From assembly GCA_963719325.1 (NCBI GenBank), contig CAVRBW010000011.1, forward strand, positions 1 through 64,000: a stretch of DNA of 64,000 bases. Reading direction: 5' to 3'. This DNA comes from DATBLE01 sp963719325. GTDB lineage: Bacteria > Actinomycetota > Thermoleophilia > Gaiellales > Gaiellaceae. The first letter of the stretch is position 1. Every line of letters begins with the position of its first letter. Positions 55,908 through 63,316 of this stretch are shown here, in pieces. Below the pieces are notes generated by a model. That model saw nothing but the letters and a program-made list of their open reading frames with translations. It was not told where the DNA came from and made no database searches. A program made the translations under genes and the position numbers.

Positions 55908-58362
55908 GCGGCGGAGACGGCGACCGCGTCCTCGCGCGGGAGACGCCGCGAAACGACCTGTGAGACGCCGTCGGCGCCCATCGTCACGCCGTACAGCGAG
56001 TCGGCCGCCTCCATCGTGCGCTTCTGGTGCGTGACGACGATGAATTGCGCGCGATCGGCGAACCGGCGGAGGAGGGCGCAGAAGCGCCCGATGTTCGTGT
56101 CGTCGAGGGCGGCCTCGACCTCGTCGAGGAGGTAGAACGGGCAGGGCCGAGCGAGGAAGAGCGCGAACAGGAACGAGATCGCGCCGAGTGCCTTCTCTCC
56201 TCCCGAGAGCAGCGAGAGGCGCGTCACGCGCTTGCCTGCCGGTGAGAGCTCGACCTCGATTCCCGGCTCCGCTCCCTCCTCCTCCGGCTCGGTCAGCCGC
56301 AGCCGTCCTCGTCCCCGGGGAACAGCGTCTCGGCGACCTCGGCGAAGTTGCGCTGCACCGCGTCGAAGGTCTCGGCGAAGCGCTGGTCGACCGTCTCGGT
56401 CAGCTCGTCGCGGAGCTTGCGCAGCTCGTCCAGCGACCGCTCCAGATCCTCGCGCTGGGTGCGCAGCTCCTCGAGCCGTTCCTTCTCCCGGGCGTACTCC
56501 TCCTTCGCGAAGGGGTTCACTCCGCCGAGCTGCTCCCGGCGGCGCTCCAACCGCTCCAGCCTCTCGGCGAGCTCCTCGCGCGACCCTTCCGCGGGCTCAC
56601 TGCCTGCCTGCTCGAGTCGCCGTCTCGCCTCGTCGCGATCTGCCTCGAGGCGGGCGACCTCGACGTCGACCGCTGCAGCGCGATCCGAGGCCTCTGCCAG
56701 CGAACGGCGCAGCTCGACCTCCCGACCGCCGAGCGCACGAAGCTCGGCGGCGAGCTCTCCGGCCCGTGCTGCTCCCCGATCCGCGTCCTCCAGGAGCGGC
56801 GCCTGGATGCGCTCGGCCGCGCGGATCGCAGCGGACAGCGCCTCGACGACCGACGCGGCCCCCGCAACGAGGGCCGGGTCGGGAAGCCTGGGCAGCGCCC
56901 GCGAGGCCTGCTCGCGCAACTGCGCGGCCTCCTCGAGGAGCCGCCGGCGCTGAGCCTCCAGCTCCAAGAGCACCGCCTCGGCAGTGTCGCCGGTGAAGGA
57001 CAGGACGCCCCGAGCCGGATCGAAGAAGTGGCCGGCCAGCGTCACGGCTGGCCCTGTCGCGCCGAGCAGCTCCTCCGGGGCGACCACGTCGACACCCTCG
57101 AGCGGATCGACCCGCTCGGGCCGCACGAGAACGGTCAGGTTGCCGAGCCCCCGCTCCCGGGCCTGCTCGAGGAGCCGCATGCCTTCTTCGGGAGTCGCAG
57201 CGACGAGCGCGGCGCCGACCGCGGCCGCGACCGCGCGCTCGTATCCCGGCTCCACGTCCGCGAGCGCGAGCGCGAGCGTCGCGCCTTCTTCGGCGAGCGC
57301 GCGGGCGGCCGGCGGAAGACCTTCGCGCTCGGCGATCGCGCGCTCGATCGCCGTCGCCCGCGCCTCGGTGAGGCTTGCCCGCTCGACCAGGGAGGCGTCG
57401 ACGAGCGGCGGGGCCTCTCGCAGCCGCCTGAGCAGCGTCTGCGCCGCCTCCAGCCGAATCTCCAGCCGCTCGGCCGCGCTGCGGAGCCGGTACAGCGTCC
57501 CTGCCGAGCCCTCCCGGCCGCCCGCAGCGTCGGCAAGCGCCTCTTCCGCCCGGCCGCGCTCGGCCAGCAGCGCTTCCAGCTCGCCGTCAGCGCGTCGCTT
57601 CTCCTCTGCGAATACGGCATGCCGCCCCGCGGCAGCTGCGATCTGCGACTCGAGCGAGTCGAGATCCAGCGTCGCGATACCGGCCCGAAGCCCGGCGATC
57701 TCCACCGCCAGCTTCTCCGCCCGCTCGGCGGCGGTCGCCTGCAACGCGAGCGGCCGGAGCCGCTTCGCGACCTCGACCTCGACGTCGCGCGCACGCTCCA
57801 CCTGGGTGGCGACGCGTGCCAGCTTCAGCTCGGCGCGGTGCCGCCGCCGCTTGAAGCGTCCGAGCCCGGCCGCCTCCTCGACCAGCTGCCTTCGCTCGTC
57901 GGGCTTCGAGGCGAGAATCGCCTCCACCCGCCCCTGGGAGACGATCGAGCCCATCGCGGAGCCGAGCCCGACGTCGGCGAGCAGCTCGACGACGTCCGTT
58001 CGGCGCACGTGCGCGCCGTTGACCAGGTACTGACCCTCTCCGCCGCGATGCAGCCGGCGCATGATCGAGACCTCGGAGAAGTCCACTCCCAGCTCGCCGC
58101 CGCCGTTGTCGAACAGGAGCTCGACCTCGCAGTGCGCCGCCGCCGAGCGCGTCGCCGACCCCACGAACAGCACGTCGTCGGGTTTCTCGGCGCGCAGCTC
58201 GCTGGGAGCGAGACTTCCCGCAGCCCAGATCAGCGCGTCGGCGATATTCGACTTGCCGGAGCCGTTCGGACCGACGACCACCGCAACGCCGGGCTCGAGC
58301 CGGATCTCGACCGGCTCCGGGAACGACTTGAAGCCGCGCAGCTTGATCGCTCGCAGATGCAT
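55904..58362 (-). pseudogene. smc: SMC chromosome-segregation ATPase with a 1-base frameshift
   Basis: From ATG 58362 (MHLRAIKLRGFKSF). Head: Walker A VVGPNGSGKSNIADALIWA and QGRVEAIL. Hinge: about EPGYERAVAAAVGAALVA to HFFDPARGVLSFTG. The second head half is in another frame: RLSLLSGGEKALGAISFLFALF (signature) and FYLLDEVEAALDD (Walker B). The first frame stops at 56293, after ETLFPGDEDGCG. Adding one base near 56306 (GAGGAC to GAGGGAC) joins them as one 819-residue protein. That is about 350 residues shorter than usual SMC, mainly through short coiled-coil arms. Either an assembly error or a damaged gene. Confidence 0.85.
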
Positions 58363-58399
58363 GCGAGCCGGAAGTATCCCAGCCCGGTCGGAGGACCTT

Positions 58400-58506
58400 C
58401 GTGGGGGAACCCGTGGTTCCCCCACGGGGCCCCCTCCTCAGGCACGCGTGCCGCGAGCGCCGGTGCGCTCCGGCGAGAGCGCGGTCTCGCCTCCGCGCGC
58501 ACATGC
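58400..58506 (-). repeat. Dispersed palindromic repeat, copy C
   Basis: Core GTGGGGGAACC (58401-58411) and GGTTCCCCCAC (58415-58425), loop CGT. The flank to about 58506 (GGGGCCCCCTCCTCAGGCACGC ... GCGCTCCGGCGAGAGCGCGGTCTCGCCTCCGCGCGC) matches copy B. With copy E it makes an inverted pair over 240 bp between smc and rnc. Confidence 0.82.
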
Positions 58507-58570
58507 CAGTCAACCAAGATTGCGTCGCCGCGCCCGACATGTGCGGGTGCGGCACGTGACCGGTCGCCGT

Positions 58571-58640
58571 CAGCAGGCGACGCGAGCGAAGCGAGCGAGC
58601 CGAGGAGGGGGCTCATGGGGGGACCAGGGGTTCCCCCATG
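58571..58640 (+). repeat. Dispersed palindromic repeat, copy E
   Basis: CATGGGGGGACC (58614-58625) and GGTTCCCCCATG (58629-58640) pair with one G-T wobble. The left arm CAGCAGGCGACGCGAGCGAAG matches copy D. It supplies the last codons of rnc. Confidence 0.8.
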
Positions 58641-59284
58641 CTAGCGAGCGACTCGCGGGCGGCCTCCTGCTCGGCGTCCTTCTTCGTGCGTCCGGCTCCC
58701 GTTCCGACCTGCTCCCCGTCGATCACCGCAGCGCAGGTGAAACGGCGGTCGTGGGCCGGGCCCTCGGCCTGAAGGACGGAGTAGGTCACCTGCCGGCGCT
58801 GGCGTGCGAGCACCTCCTGGAGCTCGGTCTTGTAGTCGACGTGCTCCGTGGCGGCGTAGTCGATCTGATCGGAGAAGGCGGCGACGATCGCGGGCTCGAC
58901 TCGCTCGAAGCCCCATTCCAGGAACGCCGCCGCCAACGCCGCCTCGAGGAGTGCCGCGAGCACGTTCCGGTTGCGGACGAGCCGCCCCAGCTCGCTCGAC
59001 GGCAGCGACTCACCGCGGGCGGCGAGCCCGGAGCCGAGGTCGATCTCCTCGGCGACCTTGGCGCAGCTCTGGCGCGAGACGACGTGCGACCGGATCTTCG
59101 CCAACCGGCCCTCGGTGAAATTGGGGTAGCGCTCGTACAGCGAGCGGGCGACGGCCAGCTCGAGCACGCTGTCCCCGAGGAATTCGAGTCTCTCGTAGGA
59201 CGCCGCGCGGTCGAGCGCCCACGACGAGTGTGTGAAGACCTGCTCCAGTCGCCCCGGAGGGAGCGAGTCGATCAGCGTGCGCAG
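58613..59284 (-). CDS. rnc: Ribonuclease III, no canonical start codon
   Basis: About 223 residues if begun at CTG 59284. Catalytic domain: VFTHSSWALD, signature YERLEFLGDSVLELAVARSLYERYP, and VLAALLEAALAAAFLEWG. The C-terminal dsRNA-binding domain is DYKTELQEVLARQRRQVTYSVLQAEGPAHDRRFTCAAVIDG ... GRTKKDAEQEAARESLA. No ATG, GTG or TTG precedes the conserved region in frame; GTG 59167 falls inside the signature and cannot be the start. A GTGAGCTGCGC at 59289 is in another frame; one more GAGC there would give MSELRT. The final MGEPLVPP is encoded by repeat copy E. Confidence 0.85.
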   Translation of the reverse strand: MRTLIDSLPPGRLEQVFTHSSWALDRAASYERLEFLGDSVLELAVARSLYERYPNFTEGRLAKIRSHVVSRQSCAKVAEEIDLGSGLAARGESLPSSELGRLVRNRNVLAALLEAALAAAFLEWGFERVEPAIVAAFSDQIDYAATEHVDYKTELQEVLARQRRQVTYSVLQAEGPAHDRRFTCAAVIDGEQVGTGAGRTKKDAEQEAARESLASMGEPLVPP

Positions 59285-59366
59285 CTCACGCGGGCCGCTC
59301 GGCCCGGCGCTAGCTTCGTCTCTGGCTTTTTTGGCGCCGGCCGGGCTTCGCCCGGGCGGCTGCGGG

Positions 59367-59612
59367 CTATTGGTGCGACGTGACGTAGTCGACGGCCTGC
59401 CCGACGGTGGTGATCTTCTGGGCGTCCTCGTCTGAGATCTTGATCCCGAACTGGTCTTCGAGCTCCATGATCAGCTCGACCAGGTCGAGTGAGTCTGCGT
59501 CGAGATCTTCCTGGAACGAGGCCTCTTCGGTGATCTGATCCTCGTCGGTTCCCAGCTGCTCGACGAGCACGTCCTTCACCCGCTCGAAGACTTCCTCTCT
59601 CGACGCTGCCAT
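59367..59612 (-). CDS. acpP: Acyl carrier protein
   Basis: An 81-residue carrier protein of fatty acid synthesis. The phosphopantetheine Ser is in LDADSLDLVELIMELEDQFGI (about residue 41). Acidic throughout (many Asp/Glu). The gene lies between plsX and rnc, its usual place. The start is the ATG at 59612. A GC-rich hairpin (CCGGGC-TTCG-CCCGG region, about 59337-59352) follows. Confidence 0.95.
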   Translation of the reverse strand: MAASREEVFERVKDVLVEQLGTDEDQITEEASFQEDLDADSLDLVELIMELEDQFGIKISDEDAQKITTVGQAVDYVTSHQ

Positions 59613-59727
59613 GACACCTCACTCGATGAATTGGGTCTCTTGGCACCGGCCGGGCTCTGCCCGGACGGTTGCCGACAAGACGGGGGTAAGAGCGCGCCGA
59701 TCATACACAGCGGTCGAGCTAGTGCCT

Positions 59728-60202
59728 ACGCAATGGATTCCGCCCTTTCGGCAGGCGCGCAGCCAGGCGGCCCGTGACGTCGTGCTCGACCCCGCGCGCG
59801 GCGAGGCGGATCGCATTGGCGATCGCCGTCGCAGGACGAGTTGCCGTGCGCGATCACCGCAAGGCCGCGCAGGCCGAGAAGGTACGCCCCGCCGTAGGTA
59901 TCCGGGTCGAGCCGGCGGCGCAGGCGCCGAGACGCGGGGCGGATGAGCAGACCGCCGACCTTGCCGACCGACGTCGCGCCGATCTCGTCCCGCAGCCCCT
60001 GAAGGACGATCCGGATCGTGCCCTCGAGGGCTTTGAGCGCGACGTTGCCGGTAAAGCCGTCGGTGACGACGACGTCCGCAGCCCTCGCAAGGAGGTCACG
60101 ACTCTCCGTATTGCCCTTGAAGTTCAGCGAGCTCTCGGCGAGCAGGCGATGGGCCTCGAGCGTGAGCTAATTCTCCTTCTCCGGCTCCTCGCAGATCGAG
60201 AG
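59728..60202 (-). pseudogene. Decaying tandem copy of the 3' half of plsX
   Basis: This 475-bp block is a direct repeat of 60215-60688, with an estimated identity of about 96-97 percent by eye. It carries an extra G (GCAGGACG against GCAGACG) and AAT TAG in place of AAC CAG. It keeps the probable original plsX ending (GRNPLRRH then TAG, near 59720). A 12-base A-rich linker (60203-60214) joins the copies. It is read only partly, as the last residues of the present PlsX. Confidence 0.85.
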
Positions 60203-61192
60203 AAGAAGAAAAACACGCAATGGATTCCGCCCTTTCGGCAGGCGCGCAGCCAGGCGGCCCGTGACGTCGTGCTCGACCCCGCGCGCGGCAAGGCGGATCG
60301 CATTGGCGATCGCCGTCGCAGACGAGTTGCCGTGCGCGATCACCGCAAGGCCGCGCAGCCCGAGAAGGTACGCCCCGCCATAGGTATCCGGGTCGAGCCT
60401 GCGGCGCAGGCGCCGAGACGCCGGGCGGATGAGCAGACCACCGACCTTGCCGACCGACGTCGCGCCGATCTCGTCCCGCAGCCCCTGAAGGACGATCCGG
60501 ATCGTGCCCTCGAGGGCTTTGAGCGCGACGTTGCCGGTGAAGCCGTCGGCGACGACGACGTCCGCAGCCCTCGCAAGGAGGTCACGGCTCTCCGTATTGC
60601 CCTTGAAGTTCAGCGAGCTCTCGGCGAGCAGGCGATGGGCCTCGAGCGTGAGCTGGTTCCCCTTCTCCGGCTCCTCGCCGATCGAGAGCAGCCGCACTTC
60701 GGGATTGGCGATGCCGAGGATCTCCTCGGCGAAGATCGTCCCCATGTGGCCGAACTGGAGCAGGTGCTCCGCACGGGCATCCGCGTTGGCGCCGCAGTCG
60801 AGCAGAACCGACGGCCCGTCGCGAGCGGGGATCGGCACCGCGATCGCCGGTCTGAGGACGCCCGGCAGCCGCCGGATCTCGAGCAGGCCCGCGGCGAGCA
60901 TCGCGCCGGTGTTCCCGGCCGAGACGACCGCTTCGGCCGAGCCCTGTCCGACCGCCCGGCAGGCAGCCACGAGCGAGCTCTCAGGCTTGGCCCGCACCGC
61001 CTCTGCGGGCTTCTCGTCCATCGCGATCACCTGCTCGGCGACGACGTGCTGGAACCCGTGGGCCGCCACCGAGGCGGGGCCGTACAGGATCGGGGCGATA
61101 CCGTCGCCCGCAGCCGCGAGCGCCCCGGCCACGACCTCGTCCGCGCCGCGGTCGCCGCCCATCGTGTCGACAGCAATCCGTACGGCGCTCAC
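60167..61192 (-). CDS. plsX: Phosphate acyltransferase PlsX
   Basis: A 341-residue enzyme making acyl-phosphate from acyl-ACP for phospholipid synthesis. Typical features are VRIAVDTMGGDRGADEVVAGAL, VSAGNTGAMLAAGLLEIRRLPGVLRPAIAVPIP, DCGANADARAEHLLQFGHMG, SIGEEPEKGN and VVADGFTGNVALKALEG. The last 15 or so residues (VFLLLSICEEPEKEN) come from the tandem duplication and replace the original ending. The catalytic core is intact, so activity is likely. The gene lies between rpmF and acpP. Confidence 0.9.
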   Translation of the reverse strand: MSAVRIAVDTMGGDRGADEVVAGALAAAGDGIAPILYGPASVAAHGFQHVVAEQVIAMDEKPAEAVRAKPESSLVAACRAVGQGSAEAVVSAGNTGAMLAAGLLEIRRLPGVLRPAIAVPIPARDGPSVLLDCGANADARAEHLLQFGHMGTIFAEEILGIANPEVRLLSIGEEPEKGNQLTLEAHRLLAESSLNFKGNTESRDLLARAADVVVADGFTGNVALKALEGTIRIVLQGLRDEIGATSVGKVGGLLIRPASRRLRRRLDPDTYGGAYLLGLRGLAVIAHGNSSATAIANAIRLAARGVEHDVTGRLAARLPKGRNPLRVFLLLSICEEPEKEN

Positions 61193-61258
61193 TTGAAGGT
61201 GAGGCGGCCCCCCGGGCGCGGAGGCGCGACCGAGCCGGAACGCGATCGAGCTTCATCA

Positions 61259-61306
61259 CGCGCGCCGAAGGATGGGGCCCCTGAGGGAACCATTGGTTCC
61301 CCTACG
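61259..61306 (+). repeat. Dispersed palindromic repeat, copy F (eroded)
   Basis: GGGAACC (61285-61291) and GGTTCCC (61295-61301) form a 7-bp stem with loop ATT. The outer part of the stem is eroded. The left arm CGCGCGCCGAAGGA is the same as in copy A. It lies between rpmF and plsX. Confidence 0.7.
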
Positions 61307-61492
61307 CTAGAGCGGGGAGCGGAGCGGCTCGACCTCACGCCCCTTGTACGTCTTGCAGTTCGGGCAGACGCGATGTGGCCGCTTCGGCTGACCGCAGGTC
61401 GGACAGACGTTGACACGCGGCGCCTCGATGCCGTGTTGGGCGCGGCGCTTGTCGCGGCGGGACTTCGACGTCTTCTTCTTGGGCACAGCCAT
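61307..61492 (-). CDS. rpmF: 50S ribosomal protein L32
   Basis: A 61-residue bL32 from ATG 61492 (MAVPKKKTSKSRRDKRRAQH). The zinc-binding form keeps four Cys (CPTCGQPKRPHRVCPNC). It precedes plsX and follows the DUF177 gene, the standard order. Confidence 0.96.
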   Translation of the reverse strand: MAVPKKKTSKSRRDKRRAQHGIEAPRVNVCPTCGQPKRPHRVCPNCKTYKGREVEPLRSPL

Positions 61493-61609
61493 GCGGCCGC
61501 CGAGTATAGCTGCCGAGTCTGGGCTACAGTCAGACGGAGGGCGTGGACGGTCGGCGCCCATCGATGTGAGATCGGCGGCCCACCGACACTCACGCGCGAG
61601 CCCGCGGGA

Positions 61610-62116
61610 CTAGAGCCGGTCCTTTAGCTCGGCCAGCGACGACCAGCGTGGATCCGGCTCGTGATGGCCGTGGCTGTGCGGCTCGCGGTTCAGGTCCTTG
61701 CCGCAGACGGGGCACAGGCCCGCGCAGTCGGGCTTGCAGAGGATCTTGTCCGGGAGGGCGAGGACGAGGGCGTCACGGGCCCACATGGAGAGGTCGAGCC
61801 GGCCGTCGACGAGGTATGGGGTCGCCAGCTCGTCCGAGTCAGGGCTCGTCGCCTGGTACTCCCGCAGCGAGAGTCGCTCCTCGACGACGGCGTCACCGAG
61901 GCAACGCACGCACGGGCCGTGCAGCCGTACGCCGAAGCGCAACTCGAACACCCAGCCCGTGGACGCGCGCGTCACGGCGAGCTCGGCCGGGATCTCCTCG
62001 GGAACCGCGATGTAACGCTCGCCTCCCAGCTCGACGGGAGCGACCGCAACCTCGACAGCCTCGCGGTGCTCCTCCCCCGACCTGACGCGGACGTTGCGCA
62101 GGTCGAACATCGTCAT
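61610..62116 (-). CDS. DUF177 (YceD) protein
   Basis: A 168-residue protein, usual partner of rpmF, thought to act in 23S rRNA or ribosome maturation. Features: GPCVRCLGDAVVEERLSLREYQ and the C-terminal Cys set CKPDCAGLCPVCGKDLN, then a His-rich tail (HSHGHHEPDPRWSSLAELKDRL). The start is the ATG at 62116. First gene of the DUF177-rpmF-plsX-acpP-rnc-smc series. Confidence 0.92.
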   Translation of the reverse strand: MTMFDLRNVRVRSGEEHREAVEVAVAPVELGGERYIAVPEEIPAELAVTRASTGWVFELRFGVRLHGPCVRCLGDAVVEERLSLREYQATSPDSDELATPYLVDGRLDLSMWARDALVLALPDKILCKPDCAGLCPVCGKDLNREPHSHGHHEPDPRWSSLAELKDRL

Positions 62117-62170
62117 GGGCTCAGCGTACCGCTCGGTACCCGTCGAAAGCCGTCGCGCAAGCGCGGCGGC

Positions 62171-63124
62171 CTAGCGGCCGCGTGCGACGGCGACCGCCGG
62201 CCGCGCCTCGACCGCCGGCTCGGGAGCGCGCTTCTTCGGCGTCCGCATGATCAGGGCGACCGCGGACAGGATGATCCCGCCGCCCACGAGCGTCCGCCAG
62301 GTGATCGGCTCACCCAGCAGCATCGTCCCGAGCAGGACGGCGATCACCGGGTTCACGTAGGCGTAGGTCCCGACGAGCGAGGTCGGGGCAGCCCGGAGCA
62401 GCCAGATGTAGGCGGTGAAGCCGAGCAACGACCCGGCTGTCACCAGATAGGCGAGGCCGAGCCAGGACTCGAGCGAGATCGCCTCCGGATGGACTCGACC
62501 GAGCTCGCCGCCGGCGGCGCCGATCACCGTCAGCATCAGGCCCCCCGCGAGCATCTCCATCGCCGCCCCGACGAGCGGACGCCTCGGCAAGGGGGCGTTG
62601 CGCGAGTAGAGCGAGCTGATTGCCCAGGCGAGCGACGCGGCAACCAGGACGAACGCTTCACGGCTGCCGGCACCTTCCGCGCCGCCGGGTGCGACGAGCA
62701 GGCCGACGCCGCCGAAGCCGACGACGAGCCCGATCACGATCCCGCGCGCCAGCCGTTGCGCACAGAAGATGCGATCGAGCACGGCCATCCAGAGCGGAAC
62801 GGACGCGATGATGAGTGAGGTCAGACCGGTATCGAGCTTCTGCTCGGCCCAGCCGACGGACGCGTTGCCGAAGGCGAGCATCGGGCCCGCGATCACGAAG
62901 GCGGAGAGCCAGTGGCGTGGCGTCGGCCGATCGTCGCGATCGCCGTGCCGGATCGCCCACGCGTACAGGAGCCCGCCGGCCACGAGGAACCGGGCGGCAG
63001 CCATCAGAAACGGCGGGATCGTCCGCACCGCCAGGTCGATCCCCAGGTACGTCGAGCCCCAGACGACGTAGACGATCGCCAGCGCAGCCCAGATTCGGGC
63101 GCGCGACGCTCCGGGGCCCGTCAC
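62171..63124 (-). CDS. EamA-family (DMT superfamily) transporter
   Basis: A 317-residue inner-membrane exporter with ten TM helices in two EamA halves (IWAALAIVYVVWGSTYLGIDLAV ... ; FVLVAASLAWAISSLYSRNAPL ... PTSLVGTYAYVNPVIAVLLGTMLLGEP). GTG 63124 is chosen since it lies 8 bases after the stop of a small upstream gene. A longer start at GTG 63187 overlaps that gene. RhaT/YedA-like; the substrate is unknown. Divergent from a LysR gene. Confidence 0.9.
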   Translation of the reverse strand: MTGPGASRARIWAALAIVYVVWGSTYLGIDLAVRTIPPFLMAAARFLVAGGLLYAWAIRHGDRDDRPTPRHWLSAFVIAGPMLAFGNASVGWAEQKLDTGLTSLIIASVPLWMAVLDRIFCAQRLARGIVIGLVVGFGGVGLLVAPGGAEGAGSREAFVLVAASLAWAISSLYSRNAPLPRRPLVGAAMEMLAGGLMLTVIGAAGGELGRVHPEAISLESWLGLAYLVTAGSLLGFTAYIWLLRAAPTSLVGTYAYVNPVIAVLLGTMLLGEPITWRTLVGGGIILSAVALIMRTPKKRAPEPAVEARPAVAVARGR

Positions 63125-63131
63125 CCGGCTG

Positions 63132-63257
63132 CTACCGCAAGCGGTGGCCGGGCCACCAGCCTCGCCGGTCGCGGTCGTCGTAGTCACGAGAATCCGGTCC
63201 CATGACCGAGACAACGCCGGCAAGGAGCAAAAGCGTGAGGACGACGATCATCTCCAT
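63132..63257 (-). CDS. Putative 41-residue single-TM protein
   Basis: MEMIVVLTLLLLAGVVSVMG (TM, residues 1-20) followed by a charged soluble tail DSRDYDDRDRRGWWPGHRLR. The sharp switch from membrane helix to charged tail suggests a real small membrane protein. It lies directly before the EamA gene on the same strand (7-base gap), so it is likely co-transcribed with it. Confidence 0.5.
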   Translation of the reverse strand: MEMIVVLTLLLLAGVVSVMGPDSRDYDDRDRRGWWPGHRLR

Positions 63258-63316
63258 GCCTGCAGAGTGCCCACGCACTTCAATAAGCACCAGTCGTGTA
63301 ATGTGTCGATTCGATT

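Noticed and set aside
55904..56227. A separate 107-residue ATPase gene downstream of smc
   Set aside because: It is the SMC signature/Walker B half in a shifted frame; the reading continues upstream without its own start or ribosome site.
59320..59340. A-AAA-AAG slippery sequence between acpP and rnc as a programmed frameshift site
   Set aside because: It lies after the acpP stop, and none of the frames upstream offers a start that would need shifting; no stimulatory structure after it.
61384..61480. Alternative rpmF start at 61561
   Set aside because: The L32 family starts MAVPKKK at 61492; the 23 residues before it have no similarity and no ribosome site.
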